Source: Candidatus Obscuribacter sp. (lineage in GTDB: Bacteria; Cyanobacteriota; Vampirovibrionia; Obscuribacterales; Obscuribacteraceae). Taken from it: DNA of 39,802 nucleotides. The stretch spans positions 1 to 39,802 of the forward strand of contig JADYXQ010000067.1 of NCBI GenBank assembly GCA_021772135.1, written 5' to 3'. The position numbers and the translations under genes were made by a program. Below the pieces are notes generated by a model. That model ran no database searches. It saw only the letters and a list, made by a program, of their open reading frames with translations, and had not been told where the DNA came from. Shown here in pieces: positions 1-7,133 of this stretch (position 1 is its first letter; every line of letters starts with the position of its first letter).

Positions 1-1
1 C

Positions 2-112
2 CTAGGTGAAGCTCTGGGCGTTCCGCGCGATCCGGATGAAGTGCCGATTGATGTGAACGAGGCGCAAAAGTCTGGCCCGAAATTAAAAGGCGAAAAGCTA
101 GACTCGATTTAG
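2..112 (+). CDS. C-terminal 36 codons of an unidentified protein (partial)
   Basis: An open frame enters from the left edge and ends at TAG (110-112). The 36 visible residues begin LGEALGVPRDPDEVP and end KLKGEKLDSI. They are hydrophilic, charged and probably a disordered tail, with no motif I recognise. The stop lies only 4 bases from the stop codon of the convergent gene at 117-2309, with no terminator hairpin between them. The frame is the only one of the three open from the edge to a plausible gene end, but with so little sequence no function can be given. Confidence 0.55.
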   Translation, partial: LGEALGVPRDPDEVPIDVNEAQKSGPKLKGEKLDSI

Positions 113-116
113 ACAA

Positions 117-2309
117 TTACTGCCCGCGTAAGGCTGTAATTTTTTGCACGATTATATCGCTGTCTTTGTACTGTGCCTGGGGACGATTGGTCTTGATTTT
201 AGTATAAGCGGCCAGTGTCTCAGTGATATCGGTCACGGGCATGGCCGCACCACTATCTTTTAGCCGGGTCCAGCGCAATTCAAGCCCACCCATAAGCAAA
301 TTCATCTGGCGCGAATATTCATCACCTGATAATTTTGCAAATTCGCCATCGAGGCGTTTGATCAAAACCGCACCCTGAATGGGTCGCATGGCACTGAACA
401 CTTCCTTTACCGTCACTGGTTTATTCAAGTGATCGCGAGTGTTGCCCCACTGATTATCGAGAGCAACCCGATCATTTTTAACATTGTAATCAATTAAATT
501 TACTACGTGTCCCGACACCATATCTAAATCGGCAGCGTTGTTTAAACGCCGGAAGCCCGGCTTGAGAGTGAGCAAATCGCTGTTGCCTTGCATGCGCAGA
601 ACGGCATAAATTTCGCCTTTGCTTTCATGTTTGAGCCTGGTTAAATGGGACCGTAAGTTTTCTTCAGTAGCAATCTGGCGACCATACAGCTTTGTGGTGC
701 CCAGATCTTCTTTGGTAGTAAAACTAATCAGGTGCTCCGGTCTAAAGCGACCGGTGAGCTGACGGTCTACAGTGACCATCATAGAGACACTGGTATCAGA
801 AGAAGCACTGACATTTTTAGGCGGCGTAAATCTAAAGTCATACTCGCGCAGAGAGTCTTCGGCGCTGTCTGGCGGCTTGCCCACTACAAATTTGCGATTA
901 TCTTCCTCTTGCAAAAGTCTGCGATCACCAGGAGGAATTGAGCGCTCATTCCAACCGGCAATAAATACATTACGGGCGGCCATTTCAAAAACCTGACTGG
1001 TATAAGTGCGGCTGTTAGAGCCTTTGGCATCGTTAAGTGCGGCTTGACCATGGGCTCTCAAGTTGATGGCGTCCATTTCCACTCTGGTACCAGTGACGGT
1101 GACAAACTTTCCTTCTCTAGCAATTTGCGACAATATCGCCGTTACTTTCGACGGCTCCTGGGCGTACATACGATTTTCCATTACTGCCGTCTGGCAGGTA
1201 CCATACGCGCCCTGATCATTTGATTTAGGATCGGATATAGCGCGTATGGCACCATTAACTAATCGAACGCGCTCGCGTTCAGTGAGCGGCTCTCTGCCTC
1301 TGGCACTCAATATTGATGCGAGATCGCGGTAGGTTCTAGCCACCTCCTGCGTGGGCAAACCATCGCGTTTAGCCCTTGCTTCAAAATGAGACATGTATGT
1401 TGTAAATTCTGCCCGCTCTTTTGCCAGCAAAATATTTTTGTCGGCAAATCTGATCAAATTCTCTTTCTCTTGGGCCACGCCGCCTGCCAGCGGCTCCACT
1501 TTTGTATTTTCGAGAATCGCGCCATCGGCGTTGCTCACAACTTTATAATTGTCTTGTGCTCGCGGGCCAAAATGTTCAGCGGTGTATCTATACTCGGCAC
1601 CGACTCCCACACCTTTGCCTCTATATCCGGTGCCGTCACTGTAAGTGAGATTCAGTGCACCATTGCCGTCGTATACATATTGAGTGCCCCTGCTATCTTT
1701 AAAAACCAGATTGCCGCTCTGGTCATGTCCGGGCAAAATCAGGTTGTCACCAGATTTGGTAACATACTCAGACTGTGCCGTCAACGTCAGGTCGTTAATT
1801 TTGGCGATTTCTTTGACATATGCGTCAATTAAATGGGCCGGGCTATCAGCAGGCATTTTGCCTTTAGCAATATCCTTAAGCGATTCTCCACCTCTAGCGG
1901 CAAAGTTGGAGGGCGTAATCTCTACAGGAATTTTCGAACCGGCCACAACAAGAGCACCGTTCAAAGTGCGGTAAGAAATTTCAGAAACCGATTCGGCGAC
2001 TTTTTGCGCGCCCGGCACAACTTCGGGCAAGCCGGCCGGTTTGTCTGCGGGCAGTTCAACTGACTTAATAGGGTCTGGGATAGGTTCTCGGATAGGCTCT
2101 GAGGCCGTAGATTCGACTTTGAGGTCGGGAAAACCGAGCGCGGTAAGCTTGCCGGGCAAGGCAGTTTCGGATTTTTCAGTGCTGCGGCCGTCATCTGAGA
2201 CAATGCCGTGTAACGGATCAGCTACGCCTACATTCACCGGCACGTCGCCGTCCAGGGCCTGAGAAGCCCGTGCATTAGTGATTTGCGGTTGATCTGTCCG
2301 ACCGGCCAA
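117..2309 (-). CDS. LysM-containing protein with a papain-like cysteine protease domain
   Basis: A 730-residue protein starting at TTG 2309, with GGAG and GAGG just upstream; the next Met is residue 152. Residues 1-110 are proline- and charge-rich linker. Residues about 132-195 look like one LysM unit: GGESLKDIAKG, then AYVKEIAKIN, then an SGDNLILPG ending, which suggests glycan or peptidoglycan binding. A coiled or helical stretch follows (about 280-360). The C-terminal half has a papain-like signature: Gln366 and Cys372 in DQGAYGTCQTA, His601 in SGHVVNLIDY, and Asn619 with Trp621 in LDNQWG, the order of the oxyanion Gln, Cys, His and Asn of clan CA peptidases. No signal peptide or membrane segment is visible. 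Activity is inferred from residue order only; a transglutaminase-like or inactive fold is also possible. Confidence 0.7.
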   Translation of the reverse strand: MAGRTDQPQITNARASQALDGDVPVNVGVADPLHGIVSDDGRSTEKSETALPGKLTALGFPDLKVESTASEPIREPIPDPIKSVELPADKPAGLPEVVPGAQKVAESVSEISYRTLNGALVVAGSKIPVEITPSNFAARGGESLKDIAKGKMPADSPAHLIDAYVKEIAKINDLTLTAQSEYVTKSGDNLILPGHDQSGNLVFKDSRGTQYVYDGNGALNLTYSDGTGYRGKGVGVGAEYRYTAEHFGPRAQDNYKVVSNADGAILENTKVEPLAGGVAQEKENLIRFADKNILLAKERAEFTTYMSHFEARAKRDGLPTQEVARTYRDLASILSARGREPLTERERVRLVNGAIRAISDPKSNDQGAYGTCQTAVMENRMYAQEPSKVTAILSQIAREGKFVTVTGTRVEMDAINLRAHGQAALNDAKGSNSRTYTSQVFEMAARNVFIAGWNERSIPPGDRRLLQEEDNRKFVVGKPPDSAEDSLREYDFRFTPPKNVSASSDTSVSMMVTVDRQLTGRFRPEHLISFTTKEDLGTTKLYGRQIATEENLRSHLTRLKHESKGEIYAVLRMQGNSDLLTLKPGFRRLNNAADLDMVSGHVVNLIDYNVKNDRVALDNQWGNTRDHLNKPVTVKEVFSAMRPIQGAVLIKRLDGEFAKLSGDEYSRQMNLLMGGLELRWTRLKDSGAAMPVTDITETLAAYTKIKTNRPQAQYKDSDIIVQKITALRGQ

Positions 2310-2448
2310 GCTTCCTCACTCCAATTTGTAGACAGGCGCACTGCGAGACTACTTTTTATATACACAAAAAAAAGCCAAAATAGTCAGAAAAAATTGCCAG
2401 TCGGGTGGCAGCTGGAACAAATTAAGGTTTTCACCGGCTGGATAATTG

Positions 2449-2466
2449 TTAACACACCAGTGTTAA
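2449..2466. promoter_or_regulatory. Perfect 7-bp inverted repeat overlapping a Shine-Dalgarno
   Basis: TTAACAC (2449-2455), ACCA spacer, GTGTTAA (2460-2466). Its right arm shares two bases with AAGGAG (2465-2470), the ribosome site of the small ORF at 2479. A GATAAT hexamer (2441-2446) lies just upstream but has no good -35 partner at 17 bp. This could be a dimeric repressor operator or a small hairpin that hides the ribosome site. Confidence 0.45.
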
Positions 2467-2478
2467 GGAGCATTTTCC

Positions 2479-2550
2479 ATGGCATCCGACAATGAATCAG
2501 CACCAATTCAAGAACTGCATTGGTTAGTGACTTTTTACCAGCAGCGCTAA
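2479..2550 (+). CDS. Possible 23-aa small protein or leader peptide
   Basis: ATG 2479 is preceded by a perfect AAGGAG (2465-2470) with an 8-base spacer, one of the best ribosome sites in the window, and the frame ends at TAA 2548-2550. The peptide begins MASDNESAPIQELHW and ends FYQQR. It is soluble, with no hydrophobic segment and no homology I recognise. The inverted repeat directly upstream makes regulated expression plausible. It may instead be the 5' remnant of a lost gene, since nothing intact follows on this strand for 1 kb. Confidence 0.35.
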   Translation: MASDNESAPIQELHWLVTFYQQR

Positions 2551-2786
2551 AAAAGTTTTTCCTGCACTGGCTTCTGGTTTGAATTTGACTTCGGGGTGAC
2601 CTATTTCCAAACTGAAACATTATCGTTTGAGATCAAGTTATATTTCTGTAGTGACCACGGGCATTGTAAGTGTCTAAAAACTGTCTGCGAAGAATTTTTT
2701 GTTCGATCAATGCATACCGCGGTCGGCGCGTGGAAATAAGGCTGTCATTCAGGCCGGGGCTGCGGTTCTTATGCTACGAAAAGAGG

Positions 2787-3512
2787 TTAGCCACCGCCAG
2801 TGGAAACGCGCCTATTTGAAAGGCAGTGCGGGCAACCGGATTTTTTGCTGGTGCGATTTGCCACGGTAGCCTGCCATTCGTGATTCTCTTGCGGACAAAG
2901 CCACCAGACTTTCTTGCTGGAAGCAGCGGTCAATGATTCACCACTGACGGTACCATTTTTAGTTGGGTGTAGCTGAGTGGCTACAGCCGGAAACTTGGTG
3001 GTCAGGCAATTTTCATGACTGGCTTTCTGATTGGTGCAATAGGGGCAACCGCTACCGTCAGCTCTTCTTGATACTTCGGCCTGCCACTGATGTTCATTAT
3101 TATTGCGACAAAGCCACCACATTTTTTTCTTTGAACGGCAGGTTATTTCAGCCGCTGTCAAATCATCATTGAGAGTGGGGTGCCACTCTTGCGCTAGCCG
3201 TGGAAAATGTATGGCCAGCGAATTAGTGACTGAGACTCTCTTGTTGGCGCAATAAGGGCATCCTTTGCCAGCGGCGCGTGAAAAAATCGCTGCCTGCCAC
3301 TGGTGGTCTGGCCCTACCGCACACTGCCACCAGGCGATGACGTCAGACCCGGCAGAAAAATCATGAGCAGTCCACTCACCGTTATTAGTGCTGTGCCACT
3401 GACTGGCCAGCTGCGGAAACTTTTCGCTCAGGGGGACAAAGTCGTGACCACCGGCGTACCGGGTGCGCTCACTCTTGACACTCTGGGCATTGAGTTCAGT
3501 CTGTGCTCTCAT
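2787..3512 (-). CDS. Three-repeat zinc-ribbon protein (DUF4379-like)
   Basis: A 241-residue protein made almost wholly of three repeats of about 65 residues (roughly 27-92, 98-162 and 168-232). Each has a FPxxAxxxHxTxN segment, then WWxC (61-64, 132-135, 203-206), a His-Glu/Gln-Trp a few residues on, and a CPYC or CPHC knuckle (85-88, 156-159, 227-230). This matches the probable zinc-ribbon family DUF4379 (PF14311), which usually occurs as tandem repeats, often fused to a restriction-endonuclease-like domain; no such domain is present here. Likely ligands per repeat are the WWxC Cys, the His and both CPxC cysteines. Start is ATG 3512. There is no Shine-Dalgarno, but TATAAT lies 7 bases upstream, so the message may be leaderless. 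Nucleic-acid binding is an inference. Confidence 0.8.
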   Translation of the reverse strand: MRAQTELNAQSVKSERTRYAGGHDFVPLSEKFPQLASQWHSTNNGEWTAHDFSAGSDVIAWWQCAVGPDHQWQAAIFSRAAGKGCPYCANKRVSVTNSLAIHFPRLAQEWHPTLNDDLTAAEITCRSKKKMWWLCRNNNEHQWQAEVSRRADGSGCPYCTNQKASHENCLTTKFPAVATQLHPTKNGTVSGESLTAASSKKVWWLCPQENHEWQATVANRTSKKSGCPHCLSNRRVSTGGG

Positions 3513-3519
3513 AAATAGA

Positions 3520-3525
3520 ATTATA
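3520..3525 (-). promoter_or_regulatory. Consensus -10 hexamer 7 bases upstream of the zinc-ribbon start
   Basis: Read on the minus strand this is a perfect TATAAT ending 7 bases before ATG 3512. Transcription from it would begin at or within a base or two of the ATG, giving a leaderless mRNA, which fits the missing Shine-Dalgarno. No convincing -35 box is present at 16-18 bp. Confidence 0.35.
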
Positions 3526-3636
3526 CCGACCCAAATCTCTGCATGGTCGGCACTTCACGCAAGTTTCACATAGGTCTCACGAACAGTTCACGGTTGCCGA
3601 TTATAGTGGCGTCAGTAACGATGACCCTTCGGCCGC

Positions 3637-5283
3637 ATGGGCAAACGCTTGAAAAGAACGAGAAAAAGCAGAAACAAACTAAGCAGGTCGCAGCGAGGCG
3701 CCGGCGTGCTACTGCTCATGCTCTTGCTAGCGACAACGTTGCTGGTATTTTTCTCTACATCTGCCGCTGTGCTAATCAGCTACTTCACCGCTCACCGCCA
3801 TACGGCTTCTGCCATTGAAGGCGCCTCTCTTGCGGCTGCCCGCGAACTTTCATCAATGGTGGTGGCAGACCCTGACTGCGGTTATGTGGCCCTGGGTGAT
3901 CTGGCTCCATCATCATCAAGCACTTATAATCTGATGGCCGAAGACGGCAAACCGGTGCCGGTAATCGGTATCAACACTCTTGTGGCAACAGCAAGAGTAA
4001 GCATGCTGGTGGCTAAACATCTTAATAATGAAGAGTACATGCGGCTGGCCAAATTAGATTCTGGCAGAGCTAGAGCGGCCGGCCGCAGGTTGGTAGACGG
4101 CATTAAACTTTGCTTGCGTGAAGATCCCAGCGCGCCACTGGGAAAAGACGGCAAAGCAGTGCGGCCCCTTACTGTGGCGCGAAAAGTTTTAATTCAAAGC
4201 TTGACCGATTCAGGCACTTTACCCGCTGTGAAAATAAAAGATTTCAGCCTCGATCTTGGCTATCTCTCTAATGGTGGTACCACCAACACGCCCTTACCGA
4301 TTTCGGAAAAGCTGGCTGAAGTAGCCAAGGTCGACACCCAAAATGGCTGCTACACAGCTTTTAAGAATTTTCCTGTCAGCGGTGAGTCATATATTTTTGC
4401 CGCCGTGGGCAAACAACCATGCCTGGTATCAAAAGATCAATTTGTGTTAGACAAAGACAGCAAAGAAATTATGCCATCAAGCATAGTGCGCGCTAAAGTG
4501 TCACTTGAGATGGTAAGCGACAAAGACGCTTATGAAGAAACAAATAACACATTCGGCAAAATTTTCTGCGTCGCCTGCGCTGCACCCTTTGCCCTAAACG
4601 ATAAAGCCGCTTCAGGCGTTATGATCGTTGGTCTGCCAGACGGCTGCCCTAGCGGTTATATATCACTGGCCGACTATATAAACGATCCGCGCTCAAGCCG
4701 CACTAATTTAGAAATGCTCCGGGCTCATGGCGGTGACTATCCGCTCGATGCCAGAGCAATGCTGAAAAGTTCTTCACCGGATGGTCGCGTCAGTACGCTT
4801 TCAAATGTCTTTATCCAGGGCCTTTACGATTGGGTACGAACGGCTCATGGTCGGGTCAAACTCGACTCGTTGCTGGCAATTGTAGGCGACCGCATTCAAC
4901 CTTCTGAAGGGCCGCTCGGTCTAGGTCAATCGGTTGTTTATCGTTTCAAAAAAGATGGTGCTGTTGTAGTGGACGGATATTTTCTATCGGACGTGCCTAA
5001 CCAGATTGTTCACGACAGCCAGGTTTGCACACTTGGTTTGAACACTTTGCGCGCCAGCAATAGCTTATGGACAGTAGCTTTTCGCGATCAAGTACACAAC
5101 CTCGGTTTTGCCGACAGCGGTAAACACAGTGGCCAACTGATGGAAATCGATAATTGCCTGCGACCGATTGGCAGTTTATATAGTAAGCCTTTGCTCAGCG
5201 CGCACAACGACGCTGAGCGAAAAACATATTTTGACGGCGGACTAGCCGTTGAATTTGTTATTTCTTCGCCGCAATATCAATAA
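3637..5283 (+). CDS. TadG-like membrane-anchored protein of unknown function
   Basis: A 548-residue protein. A basic N-terminus (12 Arg/Lys in the first 20) leads into RGAGVLLLMLLLATTLLVFF and a hydrophobic segment to about residue 50, then SAIEGASLAAARELSS. That layout (Arg-Gly-Ala, long membrane helix, then an Ala-rich AASLAAA-type helix) resembles the N-terminal Tad/TadG family of Flp-pilus-associated pseudopilin-like proteins. The remaining 480 residues are extracytoplasmic by topology, have eight scattered cysteines, and match nothing I recognise. ATG 3637 has no clear Shine-Dalgarno; no in-frame earlier ATG exists. No other tad gene lies nearby, so a pilus role is only an inference. Confidence 0.55.
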   Translation: MGKRLKRTRKSRNKLSRSQRGAGVLLLMLLLATTLLVFFSTSAAVLISYFTAHRHTASAIEGASLAAARELSSMVVADPDCGYVALGDLAPSSSSTYNLMAEDGKPVPVIGINTLVATARVSMLVAKHLNNEEYMRLAKLDSGRARAAGRRLVDGIKLCLREDPSAPLGKDGKAVRPLTVARKVLIQSLTDSGTLPAVKIKDFSLDLGYLSNGGTTNTPLPISEKLAEVAKVDTQNGCYTAFKNFPVSGESYIFAAVGKQPCLVSKDQFVLDKDSKEIMPSSIVRAKVSLEMVSDKDAYEETNNTFGKIFCVACAAPFALNDKAASGVMIVGLPDGCPSGYISLADYINDPRSSRTNLEMLRAHGGDYPLDARAMLKSSSPDGRVSTLSNVFIQGLYDWVRTAHGRVKLDSLLAIVGDRIQPSEGPLGLGQSVVYRFKKDGAVVVDGYFLSDVPNQIVHDSQVCTLGLNTLRASNSLWTVAFRDQVHNLGFADSGKHSGQLMEIDNCLRPIGSLYSKPLLSAHNDAERKTYFDGGLAVEFVISSPQYQ

Positions 5284-5433
5284 AATTATCAAGGCTATAG
5301 TCCATTTCACGTCAATACCACTTTCAGTTCACCGTCACTTCACGGCCACCAACTAAAATATTCCTGTAACCAAAAAAGCAATACCGCACGAACTAATACG
5401 CGCGGCAGTAGTTGCACGCTCAAGAGGTCAATA

Positions 5434-6762
5434 ATGAAAAGATCCCCCGATCAAAAAAACATTACAGTTCGGTCAATTTGCAGCAAAATATTTGTATCGC
5501 TAGCGCTTATGGCAAGCACCATGCCGTTTGCTGCTTCAGCACTAGCCACCAGCGATTTTGGACCGCATAAGTATTTCGTTTCGAAAAACGGAGACAATAC
5601 CACGGGGCGTACATGGGCCACCGCCTGGAATGAAATGGATCAAATTCGCTGGGCCTCTATCAATACAATGCAGGGCGACTCGCTCACCATCGACGGTGGC
5701 GTAGGCCGCATGATTTACCGCAAGCCTCTATCGGTGCAAGCGGGGCCTAGCAGCCATTATCCTTTGCGTGTAGCAGTGTCTACAGAGAGCCAACACAACG
5801 GCCAGGCGGTAATTGCACCAGGAAGCGATGCCATCGGCATTAACGTCAGCACCGGTGCCATACAATTAAATGGTTCCAAACGCTCAGGAATTTTTGTCTA
5901 CGGTGCCAAACGCGGCATCTCGGTCACAGCCTCGGTGCCGTATCCATCCAATATCAAAAACATCGAGGTTTCACATTGCACTGAGGCCGGAGTTTACGTT
6001 GGGCCGTCATATTATCCGCTGCCGCTGAGCCAATTAATTGTGCACGACAATGCCACCAATGTTGTCTCGGTACACAACGGCACTCCTGGCGGTGCTTCAT
6101 TGAGCAAATGCTGGATTTATAATTCAACGGCAAAAGTAAACTCTGATGGTGTCAGGCTCGACGGCACCACCTCTGCTCCCAGCCCCGCCATTGCCATAAG
6201 CAACTGTGTTCTCGGCCCCGGCCTGCGTGATGGCCTCAACAATACAACCGCCGCCGCCACACCCTCATTGACTAATTGCCTGCTCATCAATGCGTCGAGA
6301 AACAATGTTTCATCGTACTCAGTCAAACTGCAAAATGTCACATCATTCATGACCAGGTTGAATGCCTCACAGATGTCGCACAATTGCATCAAGTTGCAAG
6401 CAAGCACAACCGGCTACCCATATCAAATGGGCAGCACCGTCAAGCAATCCATAGCTTTTGGCGGGCAGGTAAGTATTCCACTGACTGTACCTTCGCCCTA
6501 TCATACTTATCCACCAGCTCCGCCTATACCGTTTCCAATCACGGTGGAAGGCAATACCCAATTCCGCACTACAGGCAACACCACTGTATTAGCTCCCACT
6601 ATGGCCAATCCGCAATTTGTAACACCTGTAGCATTGCTGCCCAATCAAACCCCTATTCCACTTTTGATGAGCTTGGATTTCTCTTTGAGACCAGATTCGC
6701 CGGCCGCCGGTGCAGGCTCAGCAATAACCTCAGTGAAAAAACTACTGAACAGTTTCGAATAA
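5434..6762 (+). CDS. Secreted right-handed beta-helix protein
   Basis: A 442-residue protein with a signal peptide (basic start, hydrophobic VSLALMASTMPFAASA, likely cleavage after ALA near residue 39). The mature part opens with KYFVSKNGDN and a TGRTWATAW segment typical of pectate-lyase-like beta-helix proteins, followed by repeated short strands ending in Asn or Ser (IEVSHCTEAGVYVG, LSKCWIYNSTAKVNSDGVRL, IAISNCVLGPGLRDG, SLTNCLLINASRNNV), the PbH1 rhythm. The C-terminus has SLDFSLRPDSPAAGAGS, common at the end of such helices. AAGAGG six bases before ATG 5434 sets the start. Function is likely polysaccharide binding or cleavage at the surface; catalytic residues cannot be assigned. Confidence 0.65.
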   Translation: MKRSPDQKNITVRSICSKIFVSLALMASTMPFAASALATSDFGPHKYFVSKNGDNTTGRTWATAWNEMDQIRWASINTMQGDSLTIDGGVGRMIYRKPLSVQAGPSSHYPLRVAVSTESQHNGQAVIAPGSDAIGINVSTGAIQLNGSKRSGIFVYGAKRGISVTASVPYPSNIKNIEVSHCTEAGVYVGPSYYPLPLSQLIVHDNATNVVSVHNGTPGGASLSKCWIYNSTAKVNSDGVRLDGTTSAPSPAIAISNCVLGPGLRDGLNNTTAAATPSLTNCLLINASRNNVSSYSVKLQNVTSFMTRLNASQMSHNCIKLQASTTGYPYQMGSTVKQSIAFGGQVSIPLTVPSPYHTYPPAPPIPFPITVEGNTQFRTTGNTTVLAPTMANPQFVTPVALLPNQTPIPLLMSLDFSLRPDSPAAGAGSAITSVKKLLNSFE

Positions 6763-6780
6763 AGTTGAGCTAGAAGCGCT

Positions 6781-6813
6781 AAGGCTGGAGACTCAGGTCT
6801 CTGGCCTTTGTTT
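6781..6813 (+). terminator. Rho-independent terminator after the beta-helix gene
   Basis: A 12-bp stem (6781-6792 with 6797-6808, two G-T wobbles), loop TCAG, followed by TTGTTT on the plus strand. It sits 19 bases after the stop of the beta-helix gene and before the convergent Nudix remnant. Confidence 0.75.
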
Positions 6814-6854
6814 GCATAGTCTTCACTAGGATCGCAATATAGCTTAGGCAAAAT

Positions 6855-7130
6855 CTATACTTCGCTCAACGCCGATAGCAATCGTGCAATCAGCTCAGCT
6901 TGATCGGCGTGTATGATTGCCAACGCTTTTTCCACAGCTACAAATTCGGCAGCGTCTATTTCCCATGAAGCACAGCGGGGCGACGCCTCTAAACTCTCGC
7001 CGTCATCAGGCAGACCTTTAGGAATGCCCCATTTGGCTTTCTTGTTATAGTTGCCGGACGGATGCACAAGGAGAATTTCCAGGAGCCCACTGGTCATTCT
7101 ATACAACAAGGTTCCGGCGCTCTGTTTCAC
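6855..7130 (-). pseudogene. Nudix hydrolase remnant lacking the catalytic box
   Basis: A 91-residue frame. Residues 1-48 match the front of a Nudix hydrolase of the kind that begins KQSAGxLLYR and continues LLVHPSGNYN, KAKWGIPKG and DDGESLEA. Residues 49-91 (PRCASWEIDAAEFV to IARLLSAL) match the family's C-terminal strand and helix. What should lie between, including the REUxEExG helix that binds the metal-pyrophosphate, is missing: the frame jumps from LEA to SPRCASWE near base 6984, an in-frame loss of roughly 50 residues compared with the usual 140. The GTG start (7130) follows the upstream stop by 3 bases, so the two genes were probably co-transcribed. The product cannot be a working Nudix enzyme. 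Confidence 0.7.
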
Positions 7131-7133
7131 TGG

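Larger units (their letters stand above)
2310..2786. other. 477-base intergenic stretch between two minus-strand genes
   Basis: This gap lies between the start of the LysM/protease gene and the stop of the zinc-ribbon gene. Its first half holds a GATAAT hexamer (2441-2446), a perfect inverted repeat (2449-2466) and a 23-codon plus-strand ORF (2479-2550), listed separately. The remainder, 2551-2786, is AT-rich at first and contains nothing I can support: no long frame, no hairpin with a T-run, and no tRNA-like fold that I can see. Confidence 0.5.

Noticed and set aside
1386-1832. 148-codon plus-strand open frame inside the LysM/protease gene
   Set aside because: Antisense to a well-supported 730-residue gene; Cys/Phe-rich, no ribosome site and no domain. 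An overlap artefact.
2384-2620. 78-codon minus-strand frame in the 2310-2786 gap
   Set aside because: No ribosome site, irregular composition, and it overlaps the better-supported small ORF and repeat on the other strand.
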